From the NCBI GenBank assembly GCA_023230325.1, contig JALNXN010000002.1:1-64000 (forward strand): DNA of 64,000 nt. Reading direction: 5' to 3'. This stretch comes from an archaeon. Lineage in GTDB: Archaea > Iainarchaeota > Iainarchaeia > Iainarchaeales > CSSED10-239. This document shows, piece by piece, positions 55,486-64,000 of this stretch; position 1 is the first letter of the stretch, and each line of letters starts with the position of its first letter. The notes below the pieces were generated by a model. The model saw only the letters and a program-made list of their open reading frames with translations. It had not been told where the DNA came from and did no database searches. A program made the position numbers and the translations under genes.

Positions 55486-58400
55486 TTAACATTTTTTTTG
55501 TACATCTGCACCTTTTAATATTATAAAATAATTATTTACCACAGTTATTAAATTTCTAATCTGCAATCTTGAAGAATATTCTATTGTATCTAATTGTTCT
55601 ATTTCTAAAAGTTTATCTTTAATACTATCTAAATTATTATTATACCTATTTAATTCAGATTGAGTATACATATCACTATTCTCAAAAATTATATCAGAAT
55701 AACAATTATATTTTATATTAATACTATATATTTTACTATCAATTAAATTTCTAATCTCCTTATTTATTACCAAATTTGTTTGTAAAATTTCAGATGTAAA
55801 AGAATTAAGTTCATTAATTAAAGAACTAAATGTTGTTGAATCTCCAAAATAAGAACTAGACTTATCTTCTGCAAGCGAATATCTACCAAGATATCTATCA
55901 TAATGATTATCAACAACAGGCAAATTATTATCTAAAATTTCAAAATGATAATTTTTATATAAATTTAAATATGATGTTAGATCCAAAAAAGCTAATTGTA
56001 TTGACTTAATATTTTTTTGATTTAAATCATTTAAAGTAGAAGTTAACCTACTAATATCATCAATTACAAAATTATATATATCATTAATATTTGTGTATAA
56101 TTCTAAACTAACATCATAACTTATATTTTCAAATGCTCTTTTGCTTTCTTGTAATCTATTATCTATTTCTTGTACATGATTAGGTGTTACATTCCCCATA
56201 CTATCATAAATATTTTTTAAATAATTAAATTGATTTATAGATTCAACATATTTACTATAGTAAGTTGTATATTGATCATAACTTAAAATACTATCTAAAT
56301 TATTAGTAGTTTTTAGACTAATTATATTTTTATTATATCTAGATAGCTGATCAGAATATTCTAAATAGTTATTAATAATTAAATCATCGGTGATCTTATC
56401 TCTTAAATTATTATCAAAATCGTTTAATAAGTTACTTATTTTTGAATATATAACAGTATATTTCTCTATATTAAAAATACTATTATTTGATAAATTTAAA
56501 GATATCAAATTATCTAAAATTTCTTTTTTACCAAATAAATTATCATACTCTAGTTCAGACTTAGCATATAAATCTTGTAATATCTTTTTATTCTCTAACA
56601 AAACAGAATCATATTCTATTTTTAATTGCTTACAACTTTTTTCAACCAAATTTTTATATTTAGTAATCTCCTTATATTTTTCATCATTTGAAATTGAAGT
56701 ATCATTCACACTATTTTGTAAATTTAATAAATTTAATTTGCAATCATCAAGATTATCAAATCTTGTATAAGTTCGGTCCTTTAAATTTGAAGCATTATTT
56801 TTAATACTAGAATAATAACTAATATCTTTTTCAGCAATACTAACTAAATTTAAAATATCATTGTCAGTAATTCTACTAACACAATTTTGTGTATAAAGAT
56901 TATTAAATAAGTTTACTTTGGAATTATTTAAAGTATTTAAAGTACTATATTTAGAACTAACAGTTGTATATTCATCTTGTAATTGAGAAGAAATATTTAA
57001 TAACTCTTCGATCTTATCCATACTTGACTTAATATAACCTAACTCTTTAGCAACTTCTTTAGCCAAATAAGCAAAACTCTCAGTATTTTGACTATCTAGA
57101 TAATTTTCACAAACACTTTTCTTTTTTAAGCCTAAAAATCCTTTTGGTAAATCATTAAATGATTCTATATCTTTATATTCATTAACAAAATCTTGAAGTT
57201 CATCTAATTTATCAGAAGTGTGTTTTAATTGATTTATTGTATTTGAAACCAACTCACCTTGTTTTTTCTTATAATCTATAATTTGCAAATAAAATTTATA
57301 AGTTGTATCAAAATTAGATTTTAGAATTGAAAAATCCTTTCCTGACTTTAGATTTGGAGCTTCAATTTTCAATTTATTTATTTGTGCATATTCTTCCATT
57401 CCTGAATCTAAGTTATTTTTTGCAGATTCTAAAAGAGTATTAGTTAAAGTATCTAAAGTTTCATTTGTTTTTAAATTTAAACTATTTCTATATTGATTTA
57501 ATTCATCTATCTTATTTGTAATATCAGAATCATAATCGCTATTAAATTTAATAATAAAATCAGGATTATAATTTTTTGTAAAATCTTCATAAATTGGTTT
57601 TAAATAATTTTTAAATGAAAGTAATTTATCAGAATTAAACAAACTTAAATCAGATTCTAAATTATCTGCTAAAGAACTATATTGTGTTACACCATCTCTT
57701 TTAAATAAACCTAAAACATACTCTGCATTTTCAATTGCAATTTTATAGTCATTATCTTCTACAATAGTATCAAAATGTAATTTGTTATATATATTTTTTT
57801 TAGTTGGATTATCTTTTATAATATCTTCTTCCATAACAGAAATTATAAACACTATCTTTTCATTTAGTTTTTCTAGTTCAGAATTTTTAGATCTTAAATT
57901 ATAAGTTGTAATAGTATTTATTTCTGATTCTATTTCTGAAATTTCAGAAGTACAATTATATATATAATATAATAAAGCCTGTGAAAAATCTTTTTTTAAA
58001 TTATTGTAAATTTCACATTTATTTTTAGTATCTTCTAATAATTTATTATAATTTTCTAAATCTGAAGAATCAAGCACATCTTCAAACACATCTTTAAATT
58101 CTTCAAAATATTCAGAATGTGATATCAACTCAGAATAATTTTTTGAAAATTCTAAATAATTTTTCAAATCTACCTTTTTTGAAGAAGAAATATAGTTTAT
58201 ATTTTCTTTTAAAGAAGTAATTTTACTTTGAATATCAAGTTTAGAATATCCTTTTATTATATCACTAGAAAACTTTTCAGATAATATTTTCTCAACAACT
58301 ACTATTTGTGTGTTTAACTCAGAACTTAATTCTTTTGCATTTCCTAAAATCAAACTAATTTGAGAATCTAACATTAATTGATTACCATCAACCAAATTTT

Positions 58401-59463
58401 TTTTATCTGTTAAAGAAATATGACTTTTAGCAATTTGGTTGCTACCAATTAAGTTATTAAGACTAGACATTTCTTTCTCTAAACCTTCTTTTGCTAATTT
58501 TGCTAACCTTATTTTCTCAGTATTTTGTTCTAATGATTTAATTGTATTTAATTTGTCTAAAATAATAATAGAGTTATTTAAATTATTAATTAAATCTTTT
58601 TTATGAATTGTTTTTTTTAATTTTTCTAAATCGTTACTTAAATCTTTTTGATTTATACAATTTTTTGTATATAGTTCAGAAGCTTCTTTTTTAACAACTA
58701 AAAACTTTGCTTTTTCAGAATCTGAAAAGAAATTTTTAACATCTTGAGATAATTTTAAAATATCAGGACAATTAGAAGTATTATAGTCCTTAGTAAGTTT
58801 ATTTAAAAAAGATGAATATATATCTAAATTATATCCTGATAATGCAGAATTATTTTTTTTTAAGTTTTTACAAAGAAAATTTATATTTGAAGAATTATTT
58901 TCTTGTTGAGCTGCAAAAAATCCAGTTTTCGTATTATTATAATCTGTAATTTCTCTTGATATTTCTTCTTTTATATTTACTATATAATCTATTTTTTCAG
59001 CACAATTTTTTGAGGATAAATCTGCTATCTCTGAATTTGCTTGTAAATCATTTGTTGCACCTGTTAAATTAGTACTCAATTGATTTATTTGTTGACTTAA
59101 AGATTGTTTAAATTCTTGTGAAAAATGAGGTGAATTTTGAATATCTTTATATAATTTTCTCTTCTCTTTTAATATAAATCTTTCAATATCATCAAATTTT
59201 TTTTGTGCTTTTATTAATTGTACTTCTAGTTTAGAATTTTTATCAGGATCTGTTGATGTTTGATATTCTGTTAAAATTTTTTTAAGAAAAGCTATATGCT
59301 CATTTTGCTTTTTAACTAGTTCTATATTATATTCTTGAATTTTTTTTTTTATTTTATCTTTTGGAACTTCTTGAGAATAAATATTTGAACTAATAAAAAT
59401 AACTATAAATAAAAGAATTAAAAAACTAAAAATTATTTTTTTACATATTTTATAATCACTCAT
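55486..59463 (-). CDS. Secreted very long coiled-coil protein (1325 aa)
   Basis: Started at the ATG at 59463; an upstream TTG is less likely. A signal peptide (about 10-30, ending SNIYS) is followed by about 1290 residues that are almost all predicted helical: Lys, Glu, Asp, Asn, Ser and Leu-rich, with heptad-like spacing (for example IQEYNIELVKKQNEHIAFLK), and few Pro or Gly. Scattered cysteines (such as NCAEKI, NKCEI, NLDDCKL) could crosslink helices. No membrane anchor after the signal. A rod-like extracellular protein is the natural reading, spanning perhaps most of the distance from membrane to cell surface. I recognise no family. It sits between the 279- and 1009-residue protein genes. 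Confidence 0.82.
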   Translation of the reverse strand: MSDYKICKKIIFSFLILLFIVIFISSNIYSQEVPKDKIKKKIQEYNIELVKKQNEHIAFLKKILTEYQTSTDPDKNSKLEVQLIKAQKKFDDIERFILKEKRKLYKDIQNSPHFSQEFKQSLSQQINQLSTNLTGATNDLQANSEIADLSSKNCAEKIDYIVNIKEEISREITDYNNTKTGFFAAQQENNSSNINFLCKNLKKNNSALSGYNLDIYSSFLNKLTKDYNTSNCPDILKLSQDVKNFFSDSEKAKFLVVKKEASELYTKNCINQKDLSNDLEKLKKTIHKKDLINNLNNSIIILDKLNTIKSLEQNTEKIRLAKLAKEGLEKEMSSLNNLIGSNQIAKSHISLTDKKNLVDGNQLMLDSQISLILGNAKELSSELNTQIVVVEKILSEKFSSDIIKGYSKLDIQSKITSLKENINYISSSKKVDLKNYLEFSKNYSELISHSEYFEEFKDVFEDVLDSSDLENYNKLLEDTKNKCEIYNNLKKDFSQALLYYIYNCTSEISEIESEINTITTYNLRSKNSELEKLNEKIVFIISVMEEDIIKDNPTKKNIYNKLHFDTIVEDNDYKIAIENAEYVLGLFKRDGVTQYSSLADNLESDLSLFNSDKLLSFKNYLKPIYEDFTKNYNPDFIIKFNSDYDSDITNKIDELNQYRNSLNLKTNETLDTLTNTLLESAKNNLDSGMEEYAQINKLKIEAPNLKSGKDFSILKSNFDTTYKFYLQIIDYKKKQGELVSNTINQLKHTSDKLDELQDFVNEYKDIESFNDLPKGFLGLKKKSVCENYLDSQNTESFAYLAKEVAKELGYIKSSMDKIEELLNISSQLQDEYTTVSSKYSTLNTLNNSKVNLFNNLYTQNCVSRITDNDILNLVSIAEKDISYYSSIKNNASNLKDRTYTRFDNLDDCKLNLLNLQNSVNDTSISNDEKYKEITKYKNLVEKSCKQLKIEYDSVLLENKKILQDLYAKSELEYDNLFGKKEILDNLISLNLSNNSIFNIEKYTVIYSKISNLLNDFDNNLRDKITDDLIINNYLEYSDQLSRYNKNIISLKTTNNLDSILSYDQYTTYYSKYVESINQFNYLKNIYDSMGNVTPNHVQEIDNRLQESKRAFENISYDVSLELYTNINDIYNFVIDDISRLTSTLNDLNQKNIKSIQLAFLDLTSYLNLYKNYHFEILDNNLPVVDNHYDRYLGRYSLAEDKSSSYFGDSTTFSSLINELNSFTSEILQTNLVINKEIRNLIDSKIYSINIKYNCYSDIIFENSDMYTQSELNRYNNNLDSIKDKLLEIEQLDTIEYSSRLQIRNLITVVNNYFIILKGADVQKKC

Positions 59464-59477
59464 AAAATTACACAACT

Positions 59478-60317
59478 TTAATTATTTACACAGCATTTTT
59501 GATACATTTCACCAGAAAAATTAGGTACATCACAATTTATTATTTCTATATTTAATTCTGTATTATCTACATTTAACCAAAAAAGATTAACAAAATTATC
59601 CAATTCAATATTTGATTCACAACCATATCTTTTTGTACCATCTGAAGTTGTATACGGATATTTATTTCTATATCCTTCTAAAAATAAGCTACAACATTCT
59701 TCAAAAACAATATGTCCTAAAGGAGAATTACAAGCATCAAAAGTTCCACCAACTACATTAGTATCTAATTTACAAGCTCTTGCAAGATTATCATTTTGTC
59801 CACTACACATATAAGCGTAAGGATCACCTTGCATTCTTAAATTATAACCAATACAATTTTCTTGAGGTTGAAGAACTTCTAAAGGATATTCACAAGCAGA
59901 ATCAGCAAGATATTCACAAACATTAGACACATCTAAATTTTGATTATTCAAACAATTTTGTTTAAAATTATTATAAGCTAAAATATCTGCATTTAAATCA
60001 TTATAAGTTCTATTAATATCATCTAGTTTTTCATCAATTTCCTTAATCTTAACCATTTTTTCTTCTAATAAAGGATATATACATGACCCATCTGAACTTT
60101 TAAAACAAGCTAATATCTCTTCTAAAACAGGCATAACTTCATCATATAATACTACAAGTGATGTGTTATAAGAATCAATATCTTTATTTAAACTATCTTT
60201 ATAATTTTCTAAACCCTCACAAGTATAAGTACCTTCTGAAAATAAAAAACCTAAATTTAAAATACCTATAACTAAAATCATCAATAATGATAATAATATC
60301 TTATAATATCCTTTCAT
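59478..60317 (-). CDS. Secreted cysteine-rich protein (279 aa)
   Basis: Signal peptide (about 6-28), then a helical N-terminal half (NKDIDSYNTSLVVLYDEVM) with isolated cysteines, and a C-terminal half dense in cysteines (VCEYLADSACEY, FEECCSLFL, YQKCCVNN). About 17-18 cysteines overall suggest an extracellular disulfide-stabilised fold. AGGTAA precedes the ATG. It lies 38 bases after the partial giant gene and 14 before the coiled-coil gene, so it is firmly inside that operon. Function unknown; a partner of one of its giant neighbours is likely. Confidence 0.78.
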   Translation of the reverse strand: MKGYYKILLSLLMILVIGILNLGFLFSEGTYTCEGLENYKDSLNKDIDSYNTSLVVLYDEVMPVLEEILACFKSSDGSCIYPLLEEKMVKIKEIDEKLDDINRTYNDLNADILAYNNFKQNCLNNQNLDVSNVCEYLADSACEYPLEVLQPQENCIGYNLRMQGDPYAYMCSGQNDNLARACKLDTNVVGGTFDACNSPLGHIVFEECCSLFLEGYRNKYPYTTSDGTKRYGCESNIELDNFVNLFWLNVDNTELNIEIINCDVPNFSGEMYQKCCVNN

Positions 60318-60355
60318 ATTAATTACCTAATTTTTTAAAATTAATAAAAACAACT

Positions 60356-63300
60356 CTATTCAACTTCTGGTAACATTTGATTAGAAAGTTTTTTTGTTTG
60401 TTCAATCATATCCTTTACCATATTAATTACATTTTGATTATCAGTATCTGAGCCAGAAGATGCTACCTCTTGCCCAGGAGAATTAGTATATAAAAACCTC
60501 ATCTTAATAGGTGATGGAGCAGGAGTACTAATTCCTGCTAATTTATTATATCTTTTTAATTTCTCATTATACTGATTTATAAATGGAGTACATCCATTAA
60601 TATTTTTCAACTCACCATTCTCATCAATACAACCATTATCTCTTAATTTTTGCAAAATATCATCCAACTCATCTAAAGCTTCTTGTAACTTCTTATCTTT
60701 ACTCTTAAAGAGGTTAGATATAGCACTAGATTGTATCAAAGCAGAACCACCAGCAGTCATTAAAGCATCTCTTAGCCCTGACAAGAAAGCCATTCCAAGT
60801 CTGCTTGAGTTACTTAGCTTAGCTTGTCCTGTTATTTCTTGTTGATAACAAACATTAATTAAGTTAGCTGTATCATATGATTTTGCCTTAACCTCTAAAC
60901 CTGTATTTTCAGAAGTCTCACTTCTAAACAGATCAAACTCATATCTATCTAAGTCTAAACAAGAATCAATTGGTCTAACAATTACTTTTATTTTTCCAAC
61001 GTTTCTTTCACTTCCTCTTCCATCTGCTAACTTAGAATACACATTTATTTGGTATTGTCCAGGTATAGCATCATATGAGGTTACACTTATTTCATTACTT
61101 GATCCTGTTTCTGAAACATTAATTGCTTGTCTTGGTTGCATAACAATACCAGTACAGTCATCACAAGATAGTCTGTAGGTAGTGTCTGCACCACAACCTT
61201 TATTTTCAATAACAAATGTATCTGGGTTCTTGTAAAGTGTTAAGACTTCTTTTGAAAAAAGTACACAATCTTTTAAACTTAAAACATCAATTGTAAAATT
61301 ATATTCATTAATTATTTCTTGATCTCCAGAGCTTGTAGCATTTACAGATCTAAAGATTATTTTTCCAGAAATTTCTCCTTTCATCCTTGATGCAGGTTCA
61401 TATCTTACAATCACTGGATAACCTGTGTCTCTATCAAAGGCATCTAATACTCTTTTATAGTAACCATGTGAAAGCTCAACACTTCTACTTCCAACACTTA
61501 AATAAAACTTTCCTAAAGGACTACTTGTAAACTCAACTTTTGCTTCAAGTCCACCAGTTAAAGGCACAGTTCTTTCATTCATTGTACAAGTATTATTTAT
61601 TGTAAATTGTTTTTCAATAGGTTTTTCTTGAGCTACTGCTGTCCAATCATACTCAGACAAAGTCAAACAACTTGAGTCATCTAACATTCCATCAAAACCA
61701 ACAACAACATTTACTGGAATTTCATTTATCCAAACTGGTGAATCTCCAAGTTCTGATCTTAAGGATATTCTTAATCTCCCAGAAAGATTTTGAACTTCTC
61801 TAATTCCTTCAGCTCTTGGATTAATATTTAAAGTTATTTGTATATTTTTAGAAGCATCATCGTTGTTTGGAAAATCATTAATTGTGTCTAGACCTTTGAT
61901 AGTTGTTCCAGAGTAACCAACCAACTGAGCATTAATTCTATCAACATCAATAATATCTAAACCTTCTCCAAGAAGTTCCATTGATTCTATTTCTAAGTCA
62001 AGAGATGAAATATTATTAATGGTTATACTTTCTGTTTTTGATTTTTCATTATAAACATTTAAAGTGTATGATAATTTCTTTGGAGTTATTGTAAACAACT
62101 TATCAGTTGTTGTAATCTCTTGAATATATGTCTCATACTCAGGAGCAGTAACATACACATAGATCTTTTCATTTGCACCTTGTTGAGGGATACCATCTAC
62201 TGTTATTTCTCCTAACTTCCCTACTTCTCTAGGATTAATAAGATTATCTAAAAATCTATCCTTAATGTTAACAATTGAGTCATCTACTTCTAAACCTGTT
62301 TGGTTATCTTTGACATTAACTAGTAAACTAAAGTCTTTTCCTGCAGGAATAACCATTGGCTTAACAGTAACTTTAAAGGTCTTGTCAGATAGAACATTAA
62401 TAATTATTTCTTTTACAAATTGTATTTGTTGATCAGAAACAAATTTAATTACTAAATGTCTTTCTCCTGTCAACAATGTTCCAAATTCGATATCTCCTTC
62501 TACCTTTTGTTTAGAGGCAAGAGAAGAAATTGCATAATCAAATTCATAATCTCCTGCTTGTGGAGTTACATTATAGATATTTCCATTTGGTTGAGATATT
62601 AAAATCTTTGTAAAATTAAATCCTTCATCTTTATTTTCTATTAATAATCTTGAGTCTATATATTTTTTATTTTCTTGATTATTAACTAACATAAAATGTA
62701 ATTTATAATCTTTATTTGGGTAAGCTTCATAGATGTCACTAACATCTGCTCTCAAGTCATTTGTAACATCAACAATGTTTGCACTAAAACAAAAATCATC
62801 AGTACAAAAAATTTCATCTCCAATTCCGTAGCTAACAACACTGTAAACATCAAAGTATTCCACAACATCTTCAGTCCCAGTATATGGGTTATATGTCTCA
62901 ATACCGTTGTCTGTTTGCCCATAACCCAAATAATACATCTTTAGTTCTTCTCCAAAGACAGCAATATCTTTTACTTTTATGGTTGCTGTTATCTCATAAG
63001 CATTCAAATATTCTAAAGATTCATCATTATCATAATTTGTTTCTTTAAAAATTACTTTTGCCCATTTAGCATCAGAGTCTGTTTCAGTTTCACTATCTCC
63101 AATTCCATCAACCTCATAAGGTTCACTCATGTCAGTATCAAATTGTGTGTATTTTTTAATAGAGAAAGCATTTGGAACTTCAATAGACTTAATATATAAA
63201 GAATCATTCTCTAAATAAACTGTTGAACCAGTTCTAATAATTGCTCCAACACTCTCAAATCTGTCATCTCCACTTCTATTCTGTGGGACTAACATAGTAT

Positions 63301-64000
63301 ATCTAGCTTCATATTCCCCATCCATCTTTAAGTTACCATTAACTTGCTCTTGTCCTTTATAAAGTCCATTAAACACAAGCTGTGGCTTTTGTAAAGCTGA
63401 GGTGATAGGGTATAAGGTTACTTCTAAGTTTTTAGTTATTCCTGGAACCACTCTAACATACTGTGATTGAGTAGCACCATACATGTTATTTAAAGGATCA
63501 GAGATAACCACATAATAATCATTATCTGCATCTAATTCAAATTCAATTTCTCCATTTGCATTTGCAAGATCACTCTTAATGGTTGCTGGAGAAGTGCTAT
63601 TCCAAACAGCACTATAAGAGTCATAAACATTAACTCTAGCATTAGGTATTATTTCTTTATTATTATTATAAACATTTATTTTTAAATTACCCTTACTAAT
63701 AACCATTGGAATAATTATAGTCTCGTAGGTTTCTGCCATTCTTACATCAAACACAAAATCAGAAGATTGGCCTTGTGAGCTTCCTTTGATTGCAACAGCA
63801 TAATAATTTCCAGAAGTTATGTTAAAGGAAACATTTCCATCAAAGTTTGTAGTCTTTGGTTTATAGTCTGTTAAAAATCCATTATCTGCATTAAATAATG
63901 CAACTTTTGCAAACTTATAACCTCTTCCATAATCATCAACAACTCTAATGTTTAATGGTTTTAGGCTATTAGGTGTTACTTCTGATATCTTAACTAACAC
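60356..64000 (-). CDS. Giant surface protein, N-terminal module form (5' end outside window)
   Basis: The frame is open through the window edge (1214 codons plus stop), so the start lies beyond 64000. Early residues show carboxypeptidase-regulatory/Ig-like domains (KINVYNNNKEIIPNARVNVY). The middle matches the 2465-residue protein: FCFSANIVDVTNDLRADV and VELSHGYYKRVLDAFDRDTG, with the same order and spacing. Near the end a hydrophobic Ala/Gly-rich helix (GMAFLSGLRDALMTAGGSAL) stands where the 2465-residue protein has its long hydrophobic segment, and after a short charged coil (KKLQEALDELDDILQKLRD) the protein stops. It therefore ends where the 2465-residue protein continues into its C-terminal module. 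It heads the operon with 59478, 55486 and 52371. Confidence 0.87.
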   Translation of the reverse strand: MLVKISEVTPNSLKPLNIRVVDDYGRGYKFAKVALFNADNGFLTDYKPKTTNFDGNVSFNITSGNYYAVAIKGSSQGQSSDFVFDVRMAETYETIIIPMVISKGNLKINVYNNNKEIIPNARVNVYDSYSAVWNSTSPATIKSDLANANGEIEFELDADNDYYVVISDPLNNMYGATQSQYVRVVPGITKNLEVTLYPITSALQKPQLVFNGLYKGQEQVNGNLKMDGEYEARYTMLVPQNRSGDDRFESVGAIIRTGSTVYLENDSLYIKSIEVPNAFSIKKYTQFDTDMSEPYEVDGIGDSETETDSDAKWAKVIFKETNYDNDESLEYLNAYEITATIKVKDIAVFGEELKMYYLGYGQTDNGIETYNPYTGTEDVVEYFDVYSVVSYGIGDEIFCTDDFCFSANIVDVTNDLRADVSDIYEAYPNKDYKLHFMLVNNQENKKYIDSRLLIENKDEGFNFTKILISQPNGNIYNVTPQAGDYEFDYAISSLASKQKVEGDIEFGTLLTGERHLVIKFVSDQQIQFVKEIIINVLSDKTFKVTVKPMVIPAGKDFSLLVNVKDNQTGLEVDDSIVNIKDRFLDNLINPREVGKLGEITVDGIPQQGANEKIYVYVTAPEYETYIQEITTTDKLFTITPKKLSYTLNVYNEKSKTESITINNISSLDLEIESMELLGEGLDIIDVDRINAQLVGYSGTTIKGLDTINDFPNNDDASKNIQITLNINPRAEGIREVQNLSGRLRISLRSELGDSPVWINEIPVNVVVGFDGMLDDSSCLTLSEYDWTAVAQEKPIEKQFTINNTCTMNERTVPLTGGLEAKVEFTSSPLGKFYLSVGSRSVELSHGYYKRVLDAFDRDTGYPVIVRYEPASRMKGEISGKIIFRSVNATSSGDQEIINEYNFTIDVLSLKDCVLFSKEVLTLYKNPDTFVIENKGCGADTTYRLSCDDCTGIVMQPRQAINVSETGSSNEISVTSYDAIPGQYQINVYSKLADGRGSERNVGKIKVIVRPIDSCLDLDRYEFDLFRSETSENTGLEVKAKSYDTANLINVCYQQEITGQAKLSNSSRLGMAFLSGLRDALMTAGGSALIQSSAISNLFKSKDKKLQEALDELDDILQKLRDNGCIDENGELKNINGCTPFINQYNEKLKRYNKLAGISTPAPSPIKMRFLYTNSPGQEVASSGSDTDNQNVINMVKDMIEQTKKLSNQMLPEVE

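Overview
The window is strongly AT-rich archaeal DNA. The evidence is an archaeal RNA polymerase operon in archaeal order (rpoH, split rpoB'' and rpoB', rpoA', rpoA'', L30e, then uS12 and uS7), archaeal-type ProRS, AlaRS and HisRS, an ATP-dependent DNA ligase, a KaiC-like ATPase, tRNAs without encoded CCA, TATA-box promoters, and ribosome-binding sites of the GGTGA/AGGTG type. A bacterial-type HU protein, the lack of nusA and elongation-factor genes beside uS12/uS7, and very large modular surface proteins point to a small-genome DPANN lineage (Woesearchaeota/Pacearchaeota/Nanoarchaeota-like). That placement is inference. All supported genes but one, the KaiC-like ATPase at 20.6 kb, lie on the minus strand, so transcription mostly runs right to left.

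Layout from left to right. 1-7.8 kb holds three membrane-anchored extracellular proteins: a partial cysteine-rich protein with a TTG start, a 767-aa protein with two near-identical cysteine modules and a beta-propeller-like end, and a 1186-aa protein with a C-terminal Cys/His peptidase-like domain. 8.1-10.3 kb holds small cytoplasmic genes, including a methyltransferase. 10.5-20.2 kb is the uS7, uS12, L30e and RNA polymerase cluster, with AT-rich tandem repeats between some subunit genes. 20.6-35.1 kb is a mixed housekeeping region: KaiC-like ATPase, DNA ligase, ProRS, tRNA-Pro, a double-HKD phospholipase-D-like protein, AlaRS, an EgtD-like methyltransferase, two small membrane proteins, HisRS, tRNA-His, a frameshifted AbrB-like gene, HU, tRNA-Arg and two small membrane proteins.

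35.3-64 kb is a continuous run of eight secreted or membrane-anchored proteins, including products of 2070, 2465, 1009, 1329 and at least 1215 residues. Three share a C-terminal module, two share an N-terminal membrane anchor, and one appears both as a single fused polypeptide and as two separate genes. This run is the best candidate for an undescribed system: a large cell-surface complex, perhaps for attachment or host contact. That role is inference only. A second unusual feature is a two-gene membrane module present twice, near 1-4 kb and near 31 kb.

In several places the most upstream possible start was replaced by an internal start placed 4-9 bases after a ribosome-binding site; these choices are explained in the entries.
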